A stretch of 64,000 nt of DNA from Pseudoalteromonas lipolytica (GTDB lineage Bacteria > Pseudomonadota > Gammaproteobacteria > Enterobacterales > Alteromonadaceae): the NCBI RefSeq assembly GCF_001306915.1, contig NZ_LJTC01000009.1:84620-148619 (forward strand), in the 5' to 3' direction. The translations under genes were made by a program, and so were the position numbers. The notes below the pieces were generated by a model that saw only the letters and a program-made list of their open reading frames with translations, ran no database searches and had not been told where the DNA came from. Below, in pieces: positions 63,204 to 64,000 of the stretch (its first letter is position 1; every line of letters starts with the position of its first letter).

Positions 63204-63797
63204 TTACTTACTTGCTAATTCGTGTGTCACTTCATCAATGCCAACTTGGCTAATGCGCTGCAGCACTTCTTTTTGCTTTGCGCTTAACAGTGAGATACCT
63301 TCAGCAACAATATCGTATACTTTCCACTGCTTGTCTTTGCCTTGGCGTAATTTAAAGTGCAAATCTATAGCTGGCGCATTGTCATCAACAATTTGTGTCT
63401 TAACAGTTGCATAACCATCGTCGATTAGTTGTGATTGATCAAAAATTACTTTTTGGCCTGTGTATTTCATTAGCGCGCCAGCATAAGTCACTGTTAAGTA
63501 ATGCTCAACCGCAGCAATAAAATCAACGGCTTGTTCACGGCGCAGACCTTTGATGTGCTTACCTAAAAGCTTGTACGATACAAACTTAATATCCATATGT
63601 GGTAATAAGCGTTCTTCAACAATATTCGCCATTGCTTCTGAGCTTGCATCACCTTTCGCATTTACATTTGCGATATCAACAAATAAATCAGCAGTGACTG
63701 ATTCTAATAATTGCTTAGGCGAGCGGTCTTCACTGGCAAAAGCAGATGCAGCAAAAAATGCTGCAATTAGCAAAAATGAGTTAACTAGTTTGGTCAT
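63204..63797 (-). CDS. MlaC/Ttg2D-like periplasmic phospholipid-binding protein
   Basis: A 197-residue exported protein with a signal peptide (MTKLVNSFLLIAAFFAASAFASE). The body matches the MlaC fold pattern: QLLESVTADLFVDIANV, HMDIKFVSYKLLGKHIKGLRREQAVDFIAAVEHYLTVTYAGALMKYTGQ and WKVYDIVAEGISLL. MlaC ferries phospholipids between outer and inner membrane with the MlaFEDB transporter, but no other mla gene is adjacent here. ATG 63797 has GAGG eight bases upstream; GTG 63806 is less likely. Confidence 0.88.
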   Translation of the reverse strand: MTKLVNSFLLIAAFFAASAFASEDRSPKQLLESVTADLFVDIANVNAKGDASSEAMANIVEERLLPHMDIKFVSYKLLGKHIKGLRREQAVDFIAAVEHYLTVTYAGALMKYTGQKVIFDQSQLIDDGYATVKTQIVDDNAPAIDLHFKLRQGKDKQWKVYDIVAEGISLLSAKQKEVLQRISQVGIDEVTHELASK

Positions 63798-64000
63798 CGT
63801 GTTCACCTCTAAACGAAAATTTTCGCTAATATACCGATATTAAATCCGTAAAAAAAGAAACAATCTGACATTGTTTTAATGCCAATTAAGCACCAATCGA
63901 TTTTTTCCATAGTTTTCAGCTAATTGCTAAAAAATATGAGAATGTGCACAGCTTCTGTGTTTTTTTGCACATTGAAAAGCCCCTAACACCGCCTTATTTA

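Overview
The window looks like chromosomal DNA of a marine gammaproteobacterium of the Alteromonadales, most likely Pseudoalteromonas or a close relative. The grounds are gene order and protein character, not a database search: rsxCDGE-nth, smc-zipA-ligA, yqcC-truC-yqcA next to a csrB-like RNA, syd and queF, a TonB receptor beside a tryptophan-halogenase-type gene, moderately low GC, and large tandem tRNA arrays.

Layout. 1-3683: 3' end of the Rsx electron-transport operon followed by nth. 3707-4345: a ParD/ParE-type toxin-antitoxin pair and a degenerate scrap of a second nth 3' end. 4421-5975: an S10-type serine carboxypeptidase gene broken by a 19-bp tandem duplication. 6229-8761: a PLP amino-acid decarboxylase and glyoxalase I. 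8772-15259: a hybrid sensor kinase paired with a solute-binding protein, then an ABC-2 exporter operon. 15478-17363: seven tRNA-Glu(UUC) genes, six of them alternating with near-identical tRNA-like pseudo-units, and one tRNA-Ala(GGC), all read leftward from one promoter. 17854-18982: seven tRNA-Val(UAC) genes read rightward, two degenerate Val copies, and a 14-bp tandem repeat. 19128-24091: a second kinase/binding-protein system with a TPR receiver protein.

24110-32182: msrB and the smc-zipA-ligA region with small membrane proteins. 32243-36049: an RNA methyltransferase, yqcA-truC-yqcC, and DUF3549/DUF3301 genes. 36160-36566 (minus): a strong CsrB-family regulatory RNA candidate with 21 GGA motifs, in the neighbourhood that csrB occupies in E. 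coli. 36768-40489: a GNAT gene, small conserved genes, syd and queF. 40559-44926: an isoaspartyl peptidase and a SapC / DUF6445 / flavin halogenase group.

45165-54065: a TonB receptor bracketed by two direct copies of a 160-bp inverted-repeat element, then pgl, zwf, pgi and a LacI-type regulator, with three copies of a TGACARCGYTGTCA palindrome that probably link the receptor and pgi into one sugar regulon. 54138-57790: a 751-residue cysteine desulfurase / metallo-beta-lactamase / rhodanese fusion, a PerM-type protein and a TusA-like protein. 57946-61481: bepA, an ArsC-like gene, a WrbA-like flavoprotein and DUF2069. 61566-63797: an ankyrin membrane protein and an MlaC-like protein.

Items most worth following up: the csrB-like RNA with its upstream palindrome, the triple-domain sulfur enzyme, the tRNA-Glu/pseudo-tRNA array, the element-bracketed TonB receptor, the two permease-less binding-protein/kinase systems, and the 19-bp duplication in the peptidase gene.
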